The notes: generated by a model from the sequence alone, not told the origin. DNA of 64,000 nt from Rhizobium anhuiense (GCF_003985145.1 NZ_ML133521.1:186001-250000); one strand, 5' to 3'; counted from the stretch's first letter, positions 50,426-60,187 are shown. Made by a program: numbers and translations.

Positions 50426-52387
50426 ATGAAGAGCATTAAGAGTTTCGGGATCGCGGTGCGTCTCACCCTTGGCTTCAGCTTCCTGGTTCTGCTGATGGCC
50501 GGCCTGACCATCTATTCGGCGGTCAAGGTCGCTGAGATCAACGACAATCTTGAAACGATCAACGACGTCAACAGCGTCAAGCAGCGCTTTGCCATCAACT
50601 ACCGCGGCAGCGTGCACGATCGGGCGATCGCGATCCGTGACGTCACTCTGGTGACCTCTGCCGATGAGCGGAAGACTGCCGAGGCATTGATCGAAAAGCT
50701 GGCCGCGTCTTACGCCGAGAATGAAAAGCGCATGGCGGAGATGGTTGCATCGCCGGCAGGTGCGACGGAACAGGAAAAGACCATTCTCAGCGAAATCGCC
50801 GACATCCAGGCGAAGACCAATCCGCTGGTCGCCCAGATCATTGCGCTGCAGGAGAAGGGCGACGGCGAGGCAGCCCGCAAGATCCTGCTCGAACAGGCGA
50901 GGCCGGCCTTCGTTGCCTGGCTTGGCGCCATCAACAAATTCATCGACTATCAGGAAGCGCTGAACAAATCGATCGGCGGCGAGGTTCGCAGCGCGGCGAG
51001 CGGCTTCAATCCGATAGCGATGACTGCGCTCGGCATTGCGGCTGTTCTGTCCATCATTGCCGCTGCCATCACCGCACGCACGATCGTCGGCCCGCTGGCA
51101 AAACTTCAGCTTTCGCTGAAGGCTATGGCCGAGGGCAATCTCGACGGCGACCGTCGCCTCGAAGCGCGTGGCGACGAGATCGGCAGGCTCGCACGGGCCG
51201 TGGCCGGCTTGCGCGACGCCATTTCGGCAAAGGCCGAACGGGAAGCCGATGCGGAAGCCAAGAGGTCGGTAGCGGAACGGCACCGGCTCGAGCAGGATGC
51301 CGGCGAACGCCGCACCCTGGCCGAGCAGACGGACCAGGCTGTCGGCCGGCTGGGCACCGCATTGCAGGCGCTGGCCGACGGTGACCTCACGCAGCAGATC
51401 GACACGCCGTTCATTCCGTCTCTGGAAAAGCTCAGAGCCGACTTCAATTCCGCGGTCGAAAAGCTCCGCGCCGCCATGCAGAAGGTTGCCCAGAACGCCA
51501 GCGCCATCGCCGGCGGCGCGCAGGAGATCCGCTCCGCCTCGGATGATCTCGCCAAGCGGACCGAACAGCAGGCTGCATCCGTCGAGGAAACGGCGGCTGC
51601 GCTGGAGGAGATCACCACCACCGTCGCCGACTCGAGCAACCGGGCTCAGGAAGCCGGCCAGCTCGTTCGTAAGACGAAGGAAAATGCGGAACGCTCGGGC
51701 AGCGTCGTTCGCGATGCGGTCGACGCCATGGGCAAGATCGAATCCTCCGCCACCGAAATCGGCAGCATCATCGGCGTCATCGATGAAATCGCCTTCCAGA
51801 CGAACCTGCTGGCGCTGAATGCCGGCGTCGAAGCGGCGCGCGCCGGCGAAGCAGGCAAGGGCTTTGCCGTCGTCGCCCAGGAAGTGCGCGAGTTGGCGCA
51901 GCGTTCGGCCAAGGCGGCCAAGGAAATCAAGGAACTGATCAACGCGTCGAATGGCCATGTGAAAAGCGGTGTCGCCCTGGTTGGCGAGACCGGAAAAGCC
52001 CTGCAGGAAATTGCAGTGCAGGTACAGCAGGTCGACGGCAATGTCGTGGCGATCGTCGGCGCTTCGCAGGAGCAGGCGACGGGGTTGAAGGAGATCAATG
52101 CCGCCGTCAACAAGATGGATCAGGGCACCCAGCAGAACGCCGCCATGGTGGAAGAAGCGACAGCCGCCGCCCATAGCCTCGCCAAGGAAGCCGACGCGCT
52201 GTTCCAGTTGCTGGGCCAGTTCAACATCGGCGGAGCGGTGGCGCCGAAGCGCATATCGCAGCCCGCTGCCGTGGCACAGCATGCTCAACCGGTGGCCTCG
52301 CCGGCGCGCCAGATGATTGCCAAGGTGGGCAAGTCGTTCCAGGCGAATGGCAATGCGGCGCTGGCCGGCGATTGGGAAGAGTTTTAA
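50426..52387 (+). CDS. Methyl-accepting chemotaxis protein with CheR-docking tail
   Basis: A 653-residue receptor: membrane helix (about 11-32), periplasmic four-helix-bundle sensor (about 33-190), second helix (about 195-215), HAMP (about 216-270), a second HAMP-like/linker segment with [17 protein letters not shown], and the signalling domain with the invariant hairpin [20 protein letters not shown] (about 455). The C-terminus is DWEEF, a version of the NWETF pentapeptide that binds CheR/CheB. ATG 50426 has GGAGAG upstream. It is monocistronic and ends in a strong hairpin. The ligand is unknown. Confidence 0.92.
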   Translation: MKSIKSFGIAVRLTLGFSFLVLLMAGLTIYSAVKVAEINDNLETINDVNSVKQRFAINYRGSVHDRAIAIRDVTLVTSADERKTAEALIEKLAASYAENEKRMAEMVASPAGATEQEKTILSEIADIQAKTNPLVAQIIALQEKGDGEAARKILLEQARPAFVAWLGAINKFIDYQEALNKSIGGEVRSAASGFNPIAMTALGIAAVLSIIAAAITARTIVGPLAKLQLSLKAMAEGNLDGDRRLEARGDEIGRLARAVAGLRDAISAKAEREADAEAKRSVAERHRLEQDAGERRTLAEQTDQAVGRLGTALQALADGDLTQQIDTPFIPSLEKLRADFNSAVEKLRAAMQKVAQNASAIAGGAQEIRSASDDLAKRTEQQAASVEETAAALEEITTTVADSSNRAQEAGQLVRKTKENAERSGSVVRDAVDAMGKIESSATEIGSIIGVIDEIAFQTNLLALNAGVEAARAGEAGKGFAVVAQEVRELAQRSAKAAKEIKELINASNGHVKSGVALVGETGKALQEIAVQVQQVDGNVVAIVGASQEQATGLKEINAAVNKMDQGTQQNAAMVEEATAAAHSLAKEADALFQLLGQFNIGGAVAPKRISQPAAVAQHAQPVASPARQMIAKVGKSFQANGNAALAGDWEEF

Positions 52388-52431
52388 GTCGAGCTGATCC
52401 CCCTCCAGCTTGTGCTGGAAAGCAAATGGTT

Positions 52432-52463
52432 ACGAAGGGCAGCGTTTGCTGCCCTTCGTATTT
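52432..52463 (+). terminator. Hairpin terminator after the chemoreceptor gene
   Basis: ACGAAGGGCAGC and GCTGCCCTTCGT form a perfect 12-base stem around GTTT, followed by ATTTTC on the plus strand. It lies between the convergent chemoreceptor and symporter genes and may serve both. Confidence 0.75.
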
Positions 52464-52468
52464 TCATC

Positions 52469-53944
52469 CTAGGCCCGAGCCGGAACCTTGGCCGGAAGCA
52501 GGGCGTTGACCACGACCGCAACACCGATGTTTGCCGCAAGCGCCAGCAGTCCCGTGTAGACGGTGAAGGGTTCGCCGCCGAGGCTGATCAGGTGCAGAGG
52601 TTTCCAACCGGCATCCCAGACGAGGAAGGTGCCGCCGCAGAAGCCGACGAACCAGCCGGCAAGCAGGCCGGGTGCGCGGAACCAGTTGGTATAGAGACCG
52701 AACACCAGGGCCGGAAGTGTCTGCAGGATCCAGATGCCGCCGAGCAGCTGCAGGTCGAGGGCGAATTGCGTCGGCAGGAAGATGATGACGAGAAGCGCGC
52801 CGACCTTCACCACCAGCGACGTCACCTTGGCGACCTTGGCCTCACCCGCATCGCTGACTTTGGGATCGACATAGGCTTTCCAGAAATTGCGGGTGAAGAG
52901 ATTGGCGGCGCCGATGCTCATCACCGCTGCCGGCACCAGCGCGCCGATGGCGATCGCCGCAAAGGCGAAGCCGGAGAACCAGCCCGAAAACAGCGTCTTG
53001 AACAGCGTGGGAACGACGTCATTGGCGCTGTCGAGCTTCAGGTTGGCGGCGTGGCCCATATAGCCGAGCAGCGCCAGAAGGCCGAGCAGCAGCGTATAGG
53101 CGGGCAGCATGATCGCATTCTTGCGGATCGTCTTGCCGCTGTTGGAGGCAAAGATGCCCGTCAGCGTATGCGGATACATGAAAGCCGCGAGCGCCGAACC
53201 CAAAGCGAGCGTGGCATAGGCGACATACTGGTTGCCGCCGAGCAGCAGGCTGCCGGAACCCTTGGCCTGGAAGGCCGCGTCAGCCGAGGCAAAGACATTG
53301 GCGTAGCCTCCGAGCTTCGACGGGATCAATGCGACGGCTGCGATCACGACGATATAGATCATGATGTCCTTGACGAAGGCGATCAGAGCCGGCGCGCGCA
53401 GACCCGCTGAATAGGTGTAGAGCGCCAGCACGATGAAGGCGATCGCCAGCGGCAGTTCGCCATGCAGCCCGAGTGCCTTCAGCACCGCCGTCATGCCGAC
53501 GAGCTGCAGGGCGATGTAGGGCATGGTGGCGATGACGCCGGTTGCCGCCACCGCGAGTTCGAGACTGCGCGATCCGTATTGACCGTGAACGACGTCGGCC
53601 GCCGTCACATAACCGAAATCCTTGGCGCGTTTCCACAAAACCGGCATGACCATGAAGACGAAGGGATAGACGACGATGGTATAGGGCAGCGCGAAGAAGC
53701 CGTAGGCGCCGACGGTATAGACCAGCGCCGGGACGGCGATCACGGTGTAGGCGGTATAGAAATCACCGCCGACGAGGAACCAGGTGATCCAGGTGCCGAA
53801 GTTGCGTCCGCCAAGGCCCCATTCATCGATATGGGCGAGTGTCTCCGGCTTGCGCCAGCGGCTGGCGACGAAGCCCATGACGGTGACGAGCGCGAAAAAG
53901 AAGATGAAGACGGCAAGCGCCGTGCCGTTGATGTCAGTCGTCAT
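52469..53944 (-). CDS. mctP: Monocarboxylate permease, sodium:solute symporter family (MctP-like)
   Basis: A 491-residue membrane protein with about 13 hydrophobic segments of the SSS family. Hallmarks are the early GGRNFGTWITWFLVGGDFYTAY-type stretch (about 45-66), GLRAPALIAFVKDIMIY and the NLFTRNFWK region near 348. In R. leguminosarum MctP carries lactate, pyruvate and alanine and needs the MctSR two-component system; the same gene set lies immediately upstream here. Its ATG overlaps the small DUF3311 gene by 11 bases. Substrate is inferred from that match in family and context. Confidence 0.85.
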   Translation of the reverse strand: MTTDINGTALAVFIFFFALVTVMGFVASRWRKPETLAHIDEWGLGGRNFGTWITWFLVGGDFYTAYTVIAVPALVYTVGAYGFFALPYTIVVYPFVFMVMPVLWKRAKDFGYVTAADVVHGQYGSRSLELAVAATGVIATMPYIALQLVGMTAVLKALGLHGELPLAIAFIVLALYTYSAGLRAPALIAFVKDIMIYIVVIAAVALIPSKLGGYANVFASADAAFQAKGSGSLLLGGNQYVAYATLALGSALAAFMYPHTLTGIFASNSGKTIRKNAIMLPAYTLLLGLLALLGYMGHAANLKLDSANDVVPTLFKTLFSGWFSGFAFAAIAIGALVPAAVMSIGAANLFTRNFWKAYVDPKVSDAGEAKVAKVTSLVVKVGALLVIIFLPTQFALDLQLLGGIWILQTLPALVFGLYTNWFRAPGLLAGWFVGFCGGTFLVWDAGWKPLHLISLGGEPFTVYTGLLALAANIGVAVVVNALLPAKVPARA

Positions 53945-54131
53945 GGCGGGTGCTCCGATAGGCGATCCAGGTCAGCGTCGCGGTGATCGGCACCCAGAGA
54001 AGCTGATACCAGTAGAAGAACGGAAAGCCGAAAAGAGCCGGCTCGCGGAGATTGTAGAATGGCGGCCAGAGCAGACCTATAAACGGAATGACAAGCAGCC
54101 AGAGCGCTGCCTTGCTACGTGGTTTTTCCAT
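53934..54131 (-). CDS. DUF3311 small membrane protein, symporter partner
   Basis: A 65-residue protein with two hydrophobic segments (LWLLVIPFIGLLW and YWYQLLWVPITATLTWIAY). DUF3311 proteins are found beside SSS-family symporters, much as DUF4212-type subunits are. AAAGGGA lies seven bases before the ATG. It overlaps mctP by 11 bases, so it is translated with it; it may be needed for stability or activity of the permease. Confidence 0.8.
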   Translation of the reverse strand: MEKPRSKAALWLLVIPFIGLLWPPFYNLREPALFGFPFFYWYQLLWVPITATLTWIAYRSTRHDD

Positions 54132-54376
54132 GTCGGGATCCCTTTCAGGCGCCGCGGGCGGCGGTCGCCATGTTCCAGTTGTCGGCGTGGAAGGCAGGTC
54201 TGTCAGCCGGCGGCCGCGGCAGGCCCGGTTCGGGTCGCTTGCGGTTTTCCGGTCGATCGGAAGCTGATGTAACGCATGTGAATTCCTCCCAACGGCTCGC
54301 ACTCGGCCAGCCGTGAGGGGAGTCCTAGGACGCTGGTTTCATCCCCACAAGATGGGTGCAAGGGTGAAATGCCGGG

Positions 54377-54398
54377 GCCTACCCAGAAGTGGGTAGGC
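54377..54398. terminator. Stem overlapping the end of the response-regulator gene
   Basis: GCCTACCCA and TGGGTAGGC form a perfect 9-base stem around GAAG. On the coding (minus) strand the stem includes the regulator's stop codon and last five codons. It may attenuate transcription between the regulatory genes and the transporter genes, or be an inverted-repeat binding site for the regulator. No T-run is present. Confidence 0.45.
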
Positions 54399-55050
54399 GC
54401 GAATTCACGTCGACTTTTGCAACGATGCCGTGGTCGAGCGCATAGCGGATGAGGCCCGCCGTGGTTGCGATGCCGAGCTTTTTCTTGAGATTCTTGCGAT
54501 GGGTTTCCGCCGTGGCGGAGCTTATCCCGAGCGCCTCGGCGATCTCCCGGTTGCTCCTGCCGGCAACGATCAGCCCGAGAATGTCGCGTTCGCGCGGTGT
54601 CAGGGGATCGCTCCCCTCCTCCACCCGCTCGCCCATCAGCGCGTCGAAGACGCCGGAGGAGAAATAGGTGCCACCGCCTGCGACGGTCTCGATGGCCGAG
54701 ACGATCTCGTCGGTAGAAACGTCCTTCAGGATATAGCCGGCTGCGCCATGCATGACCGAGGAGGAAATATATTCGCGGCTGTCATGCATGGAGAGCATCA
54801 CCACCCGCGCCTGGGGCAGTTCGTTCCGGAACAATTCGATCGCATCGATGCCGCTCAGCTTCGGCATGTTGATGTCCATCAGCACGACCTGCGGCAGAAC
54901 CTGCCGGCCGATGTCGAGCCCCGTTTGTGCGAGCCCCGCCGTGCCGGCGACTTCGATATGGTCGAATGTTTCGAGCACTGCCTTCAACCCGTCCAGCACC
55001 AGCGGGTGGTTGTCGATCAACAGCACCCTGATTTTCAGGCGTTCCGTCAT
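54379..55050 (-). CDS. mctR: NarL/LuxR-family response regulator (MctR-like)
   Basis: A 223-residue regulator: receiver domain (about 1-125) with acidic residues in LLIDNHP, phospho-acceptor Asp in VVLMDINMPKLSG (about 60) and Lys in GYILKDVS; C-terminal LuxR helix-turn-helix (about 150-210, LTPRERDILGLIVAGRSNREIAEALG). The ATG at 55050 overlaps the end of the sensor kinase gene (ATGA). It should activate the transporter genes 247 bases downstream, as MctR does for mctP. Confidence 0.87.
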   Translation of the reverse strand: MTERLKIRVLLIDNHPLVLDGLKAVLETFDHIEVAGTAGLAQTGLDIGRQVLPQVVLMDINMPKLSGIDAIELFRNELPQARVVMLSMHDSREYISSSVMHGAAGYILKDVSTDEIVSAIETVAGGGTYFSSGVFDALMGERVEEGSDPLTPRERDILGLIVAGRSNREIAEALGISSATAETHRKNLKKKLGIATTAGLIRYALDHGIVAKVDVNSRLPTSG

Positions 55051-56432
55051 GCGGCTTCCGCCTGCCGATCGGCGGGACGATTGGCCGATTTCGGCAGCAT
55101 CGCCGTCAGCGTCGTGCCGGTCTCGCTGCTGTTGATCAGCAACAGACCGCGGAAGTGGGCCATCCGTTCCTGCATGTTGCGCAGGCCAAGACCCGATCTG
55201 CCGGATAAGTCGCCCCTGGCGCCGTCGAAGCCGGTGCCGTTGTCGGTGACGGTCATGCGGGCGCGGCCGCCGTCGCTCCAGAGCTTGACCGAGAGTTTGG
55301 AGGCGCCCGAGTGGCGTTCGACATTGTTGAAGGCTTCCTGGGCGACGCGATAGAGCGCGGTGCTCGCCTCGGCCTTCAGCGTGTCGGTGAAGCCCGAAGC
55401 ATCGATCTTCGTCTCGATCCCCGTCCGCTCGGCGAAATGATAACACAGCGCCTCTAACGCCGCCGTCAGGCCGAGATCGTCGAGCACACGCGGCCGCAGA
55501 TCGTGCGACAGCCGCCTGATCTCCTTGATGGCGCCGTTCAGCGCCTCGACGCCGCGGTCGATGGTAAGAGCGGCATCGTCGACATTGGTCCTGACCTTGC
55601 GGCCGGCAAGGTCCATCGCATAGCGCACGCCGACGAGATTCTGGGAAATGCCGTCATGCAGCTCGCGCGCAAGCCGCGCGCGCTCTTCTTCCTGGGTGTC
55701 GATGACCCGCTGCGTCAGCGCCTTGAGCCGGCTGTCGGCCATGCGGCGCTCGTGGAAAGTCAGCAGCATGCAGGTGGTGAAAACGACGAGCACCGAAGGC
55801 ACGGCGATCAGCGCGACGATGATGAAGGTCCGTCTGATGTTGGCGCGCATGTCGGCATTGGCGGCGGCACTCTGGGCAAAGACATCGTCGAGGTAAACGC
55901 CGGTGCCGACCACCCAGTGCCACTTGTCGAGACTGACGACGAAGGAGAGCTTGTCGGCGATCTGTCCGGTCGATGGTTTCTGCCATTTGTACTGATGCAG
56001 GCCGCCGCCCGCTTTTGCCGTGGCGATCAGTTCGGCAATGACCTTGTCGCCATCCGGATCGGTCAGGTCGAGCCAATTGTGCCCGTGCCGGAACGTCTGG
56101 CGCGGATGGACGATATTGTTGCCGTCATAGTCGTAGACGAAGAAATATCCGTCCTTGCCGTAGTCGAGCGAGGTCAGAATCGCCGCCACCTGCTGCTTGG
56201 CAGCCTCGTCGTCGGCGCCGGCCTTGTCGTAGATCGTCTGGATGGCGGACAGGGCAAGGTTGGTCAGATTGAGGATTTCGGCTTCCTTGGTCTTCAGCAT
56301 GTTCTGCTCGAACGTATCGATGCTGTTCTTGGCGAGGTTTGCCGATTGCCATGTGATGAAGGTGGTGATCGCAAGGATCGAAATGACGAGCGGGACGATC
56401 GCCAATGCGATGATCTGGTGTCGTAGCGTCAA
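55047..56432 (-). CDS. mctS: Cache-domain sensor histidine kinase (MctS-like)
   Basis: A 461-residue membrane kinase: helix (about 9-29), periplasmic single-Cache sensor (about 30-195, with GYFFVYDYDGNNIVHP and WHWVVGTGVYLDDV), second helix (about 200-222), HisKA_3 dimerisation with the phospho-histidine in RARLARELHDGISQNL (about 255) and a HATPase (VTDNGTGFDG, GLGLRNMQERM). Single-Cache domains of this spelling often bind small carboxylates, consistent with control of a monocarboxylate permease. It overlaps the response regulator by four bases. Confidence 0.87.
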   Translation of the reverse strand: MTLRHQIIALAIVPLVISILAITTFITWQSANLAKNSIDTFEQNMLKTKEAEILNLTNLALSAIQTIYDKAGADDEAAKQQVAAILTSLDYGKDGYFFVYDYDGNNIVHPRQTFRHGHNWLDLTDPDGDKVIAELIATAKAGGGLHQYKWQKPSTGQIADKLSFVVSLDKWHWVVGTGVYLDDVFAQSAAANADMRANIRRTFIIVALIAVPSVLVVFTTCMLLTFHERRMADSRLKALTQRVIDTQEEERARLARELHDGISQNLVGVRYAMDLAGRKVRTNVDDAALTIDRGVEALNGAIKEIRRLSHDLRPRVLDDLGLTAALEALCYHFAERTGIETKIDASGFTDTLKAEASTALYRVAQEAFNNVERHSGASKLSVKLWSDGGRARMTVTDNGTGFDGARGDLSGRSGLGLRNMQERMAHFRGLLLINSSETGTTLTAMLPKSANRPADRQAEAA

Positions 56433-56519
56433 CGATCATTCCTCCCGAGAATGTGTGCCCGGAATTATGCCCTTTGCCGAATGCGAGTCCAGCGGCTTGT
56501 CCGCGCGGCCGCGCCAGCG

Positions 56520-56984
56520 CTATTCCAGCGGCACGAACAGACCGAGCTTGACGTCGCGCAGCACGACATTCGTGTGCATGCGGCGGATCTGCGGATTGTC
56601 TGCCATGATCAGCGCAGCGATATCGTCATAATGTTCGACGTCGCGGGCGGTGACGATCGCGATCAGATCGACCGCGCCCGTGACGTAATAGACCTGCTGT
56701 ATGTGATCCTGCTTCTCCGCCCACAGGCGGAACTTCGCCAGCGCGTCGTAATTGTCCCGCTCGATCTCCATCCCGACGATGAACACCATCGCCGTTCCCG
56801 TCGCCTTGCGGTCGACGACGGCCACCTCCGCCTTGATGATCCCCTCCTCGCGCAGCCGCTTCAACCGTCTTTGCACGGCCGAGACCGACAGCCCGATCCG
56901 TTCGGCGATCGTTTCGGCTTTCAGCTGGCAGTCGCGCTGAACGATATCGAGAATGTCACGGTCAAAACGATCCAGTTGTTCCAT
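56520..56984 (-). CDS. Lrp/AsnC family transcriptional regulator
   Basis: A 154-residue regulator with an N-terminal helix-turn-helix (about 6-60: RDILDIVQRDCQLKAETIAERIGLS) and a C-terminal RAM ligand domain (QVYYVTGAVDLIAIVTARDV near 98). Such proteins usually sense amino acids. It diverges from the amino-acid ABC operon, with an Lrp-like box between, and so probably controls it. It also reads toward the sensor kinase gene 87 bases downstream, but a link to the monocarboxylate locus is not evident. Confidence 0.88.
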   Translation of the reverse strand: MEQLDRFDRDILDIVQRDCQLKAETIAERIGLSVSAVQRRLKRLREEGIIKAEVAVVDRKATGTAMVFIVGMEIERDNYDALAKFRLWAEKQDHIQQVYYVTGAVDLIAIVTARDVEHYDDIAALIMADNPQIRRMHTNVVLRDVKLGLFVPLE

Positions 56985-57053
56985 TGTTCAGTCCAATTCT
57001 CGCTGCGGCACTTCGCGGTTTCTGCCGCATTCGCCGCGTGAGGAAGATTATTT

Positions 57054-57068
57054 TGCACAAATTATGCA
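57054..57068. promoter_or_regulatory. Lrp-type box between lrp and the ABC operon
   Basis: TGCACAAATTATGCA is a 15-base palindrome with a single mismatched pair and an AT centre, the form of Lrp/AsnC binding sites. It lies in an AT-rich stretch midway between the divergent starts (56984 and 57147). Confidence 0.5.
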
Positions 57069-57146
57069 GAAGAGACAAAAATTGCGCGAAAAAACCGCGT
57101 TATTTTATCATTATCCTTCGCAAATCCAGTCCAGCCGGAACCATGC

Positions 57147-57926
57147 ATGTCGGATCAACCCTTTCCTGCTCTTCGCGTCGAAGATCTTCATAAAAGCTTC
57201 GGCTCGCAAGAGGTTCTCAAGGGTATTTCGGCGCAAGCCCACAAGTCTGATGTGATTTCGATCATCGGCTCGTCGGGCTCCGGCAAGAGCACCTTTCTCC
57301 GATGCATTAATTTCCTGGAAACGCCGGATCGTGGCCGCATCGCCGTGAACGGCGAGGAGATCGCGCTGAAGATGGGGCGGGACGGCCGGCTGCAGCCGCG
57401 CAGCTGGCGGCAGATCGAACGGCTCCGGACCGGGCTCGGAATGGTCTTCCAGAGCTTCAATCTCTGGGCTCATCGGACGGTGCTGGAAAACGTCATCGAG
57501 GCGCCGGTGCACGTGATGGGCATTTCCCGGCGCGAGGCCGTCGAAAAAGCCGAGGCCCTGCTCCACAAGGTCGGGCTCTTCGACAAGCGTCACGCCTATC
57601 CGGCTTTCCTCTCGGGCGGCCAGCAGCAGCGCGCGGCGATTGCCAGAGCCCTCTGCGTCGATCCCGATGTCATGCTGTTCGACGAACCGACATCGGCGCT
57701 TGATCCGGAGCTGGTCGGCGAGGTCCTGAAAGTCATCCGCGATCTCGCGGAAGAAGGCCGGACCATGCTGATCGTCACGCATGAAATGCGCTTTGCCCGC
57801 GATGTCTCGAGCCGTGTTCTCTTCCTGCATCAAGGACGGATCGAGGAGGAAGGTCCGCCGGAGCAGATATTCGGGGCGCCGGTCAGCGCCCGCTGCCGGG
57901 AATTCACCGGTCTCAGCGCCCACTGA
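57147..57926 (+). CDS. Amino acid ABC transporter ATP-binding protein (HisP type)
   Basis: A 259-residue ATPase with Walker [10 protein letters not shown] (about 41-49), Q-loop MVFQSFNLW, signature LSGGQQQRA, Walker [15 protein letters not shown] and VTHEM. It is closely similar in pattern to the ATPase at 4956, but heads its own operon of binding protein, two permeases and homocysteine methyltransferase. The second of two nearby ATGs (57147) gives the frame. Confidence 0.92.
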   Translation: MSDQPFPALRVEDLHKSFGSQEVLKGISAQAHKSDVISIIGSSGSGKSTFLRCINFLETPDRGRIAVNGEEIALKMGRDGRLQPRSWRQIERLRTGLGMVFQSFNLWAHRTVLENVIEAPVHVMGISRREAVEKAEALLHKVGLFDKRHAYPAFLSGGQQQRAAIARALCVDPDVMLFDEPTSALDPELVGEVLKVIRDLAEEGRTMLIVTHEMRFARDVSSRVLFLHQGRIEEEGPPEQIFGAPVSARCREFTGLSAH

Positions 57927-57973
57927 TGCCGACCGCTCTCTCATCGACAACACAAACCAGGAGAATCCTGCGA

Positions 57974-58747
57974 ATGAAACTGCTCCCCACGCTTTTCGCC
58001 GGCGCGGCACTCGTGCTTTCCGCCGTCACCGCACAGGCCGAAGTCCGCTTCGGCGTCATGAACGAATCCTATCCGCCCTTCTTCGCCAAGGACGCGTCGG
58101 GCCAATGGCAGGGATGGGAAATCGACCTGATGAATGCCGTCTGCGAAGAGATGAAGGAGAAATGCTCGATCGTCGACATTTCCTGGGACGGTCTCATTCC
58201 GGCGCTCCAGAGCAAGAAGTTCGACGTGATCTGGTCGTCGATGTCGAACACCGCGGAACGCTCGAAGGTGATCGACTTCACCGACAAATATTACAACACG
58301 CCAAGCACCCTGATCGGTCCCAAGGACCAGAAGCCGGGCGCCACCGCCGAGGACGTGAAGGGCAAGACCATCGGCATCCAGGTGTCGACGATCCAGTCGG
58401 AATATTACAAGAAGTATTTCGCCGGCGCTGCCGAGGAAAAGACCTACCAGACGCTCGACGAGGCTTTTCAGGACCTCGCCTCCGGCCGTATCGACTATGT
58501 CTTCGGCGATTCACTGGCGCTTGACGCTTTCCTGAAAAGCGATGGCGGCAAGGATTGCTGCGCAAAGGCGGGCGACGTCGCCGACGACAAGGAGATCCTC
58601 GGCGCCGGCGTTTCGGGCGGCCTGCGCAAGGAAGACACGGAGCTGAAGGCCAAGCTGAACGCGGCCATCGCTGCAGTCCGTGCCAACGGCCAGTATGACG
58701 CCATCACCAAGAAATACTTCGATTTCGACATCTACGGCGCGAAGTAA
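57974..58747 (+). CDS. Amino acid ABC transporter binding protein, possible S-methylmethionine binder
   Basis: A 257-residue periplasmic protein with a signal peptide (about 1-21, ending TAQA) and the SBP family 3 opening VRFGVMNESYPPFF and GWEIDLMNAVC, closing with KKYFDFDIYG. ATG 57974 has AGGAG nine bases upstream. Proteins of this family bind charged amino acids. Because the operon ends with homocysteine S-methyltransferase, the positively charged S-methylmethionine is a reasonable ligand; this is inference. Confidence 0.85.
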   Translation: MKLLPTLFAGAALVLSAVTAQAEVRFGVMNESYPPFFAKDASGQWQGWEIDLMNAVCEEMKEKCSIVDISWDGLIPALQSKKFDVIWSSMSNTAERSKVIDFTDKYYNTPSTLIGPKDQKPGATAEDVKGKTIGIQVSTIQSEYYKKYFAGAAEEKTYQTLDEAFQDLASGRIDYVFGDSLALDAFLKSDGGKDCCAKAGDVADDKEILGAGVSGGLRKEDTELKAKLNAAIAAVRANGQYDAITKKYFDFDIYGAK

Positions 58748-58759
58748 GCAATCCCGATA

Positions 58760-59485
58760 ATGGCGACCGCGCAACAAGGTATTCTGGACCTGCTGTCTCC
58801 CTATCCTCCGGGATGGGGCGGCGTTCTCTTGGCAGGTGCGGTCTCCACGGTCGCCATCTCGGCTTGCGCTTTCGCGATCGGCCTCCTGCTCGGCACGGGC
58901 GGCGCGCTGGGGAAGCTTTCGGGCAATCGCCTGCTCCGCCTGCTGCTCGATCTCTATACCACGCTGATCCGCGCCGTTCCCGAACTGATCCTGATCGTCG
59001 GGCTCTATTATGCCGGCACCGACGGCCTCAACCGGCTGCTCGCCGTGTTCGACCTGCCGCCGGTCAATGTGAATGGTTTCGTCGCGGCCGTTGCGGTGCT
59101 GGGCTTCGTGCAGGGCGCCTACATGACGGAGGTGCTGCGCGGCGCGATCCTCGCCATTCCCGTCGGCCAGATCGAAGCTGCCAAGGCCTTCGGCATGGGG
59201 CCGGTGCTGCGGTTTCGCCGCGTCCTGCTGCCGGCGCTCTTGCCGAACGCCCTGCCGGGTCTTGCCAATCTGTGGATGTCGGTCACCAAGGACAGCGCGC
59301 TGGTCGCCGTCGTCGGCTATCAGGAATTGGCGCTCGCCACCCGTCTTGCCGGGGCAAGCACAAAACACTACTTCGTCTTTTTCCTTGCTTCGGCCCTTCT
59401 CTACCTCGCTATCACGCTCGTTTCCAACCTCGTCTTCAAACTGATCGAGGGGCGGGTACGGCGGGGGCAGCCGCGCCTTGCCTGA
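58760..59485 (+). CDS. Amino acid ABC transporter permease
   Basis: A 241-residue permease with about five hydrophobic segments. The coupling loop QIEAAKAFGMGPVLRFRRV lies near residue 136-154, and LYTTLIRAVPELILIVGLYY near 61-80 is the HisQ-type hallmark. It is 12 bases after the binding protein and 12 before the partner permease, so it is in the same operon. Confidence 0.9.
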   Translation: MATAQQGILDLLSPYPPGWGGVLLAGAVSTVAISACAFAIGLLLGTGGALGKLSGNRLLRLLLDLYTTLIRAVPELILIVGLYYAGTDGLNRLLAVFDLPPVNVNGFVAAVAVLGFVQGAYMTEVLRGAILAIPVGQIEAAKAFGMGPVLRFRRVLLPALLPNALPGLANLWMSVTKDSALVAVVGYQELALATRLAGASTKHYFVFFLASALLYLAITLVSNLVFKLIEGRVRRGQPRLA

Positions 59486-59497
59486 AGAAAGCGCCCC

Positions 59498-60187
59498 ATG
59501 AGTTTCACCTGGATCTCTTCCTATTGGCCGCTGCTTCTGACGGGCGCCTGGCAGACCATTTGCCTGCTGGTGATCTCTGTGGTGTTCGGCTTTGCCCTCG
59601 CCATCGGCCTCGCCTTCGCGCAAGTCAGCGGCGGCAGGCTGACGCGGCTACTGGCGCGGGGCTACTGCACCTTCTTCCGCGGCACGCCGCTGCTGATACA
59701 GCTGTGGCTTCTCTACTATGGGGTGGGATCGCTGCTGCCGATGATCCCCGGTATCCGCCAGAGCCTGTTCTGGCCGATCCTGCGCGAGGGCTTCTTCTTC
59801 GCCGCCGTCAGTTTCACCCTGAACTATGCGGCCTATGAGGCGGAGGTATTGCGCGGCGCGCTGCTCGCCGTTCCCAAGGGTGAGCTCGAAGCCGGCCGGG
59901 CCTTCGGCCTGTCGCCCTGGATGCTGACCCGCCGCATCTGGCTGCCGCGCGCCATTCGCATCGCCCTGCCGACCATTGCCGGAGAGATCGTCATGCAGCT
60001 CAAGGCGACGCCGCTCGCCTTTACGGTGACAGTGATGGATCTCTATGCCGTGGCGAACAAGGTCCGGCAGGACACGCTGCTCGTCTATGAACCGCTGCTG
60101 GTCGTCACCCTCTTTTATCTCGCCTTGACCGCAGTGGTCGCCCGCGTCTTCCGAGGTCTCGAAGCGCAGGTGCCGGTTCGCCGTTAG
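59498..60187 (+). CDS. Amino acid ABC transporter permease
   Basis: A 229-residue permease, partner of the preceding one. CTFFRGTPLLIQLWLLYYGV (about 57-76) and the coupling loop ELEAGRAFGLSPWMLTRRI are the HisM-type hallmarks. It ends 120 bases before the methyltransferase gene. Confidence 0.9.
   Translation: MSFTWISSYWPLLLTGAWQTICLLVISVVFGFALAIGLAFAQVSGGRLTRLLARGYCTFFRGTPLLIQLWLLYYGVGSLLPMIPGIRQSLFWPILREGFFFAAVSFTLNYAAYEAEVLRGALLAVPKGELEAGRAFGLSPWMLTRRIWLPRAIRIALPTIAGEIVMQLKATPLAFTVTVMDLYAVANKVRQDTLLVYEPLLVVTLFYLALTAVVARVFRGLEAQVPVRR

Noticed and set aside
54340..54400. Sigma-54 (-24/-12) promoter upstream of the symporter operon
   Set aside because: A GG and GC pair is present on the minus strand, but the spacing is 12 instead of 10 bases.
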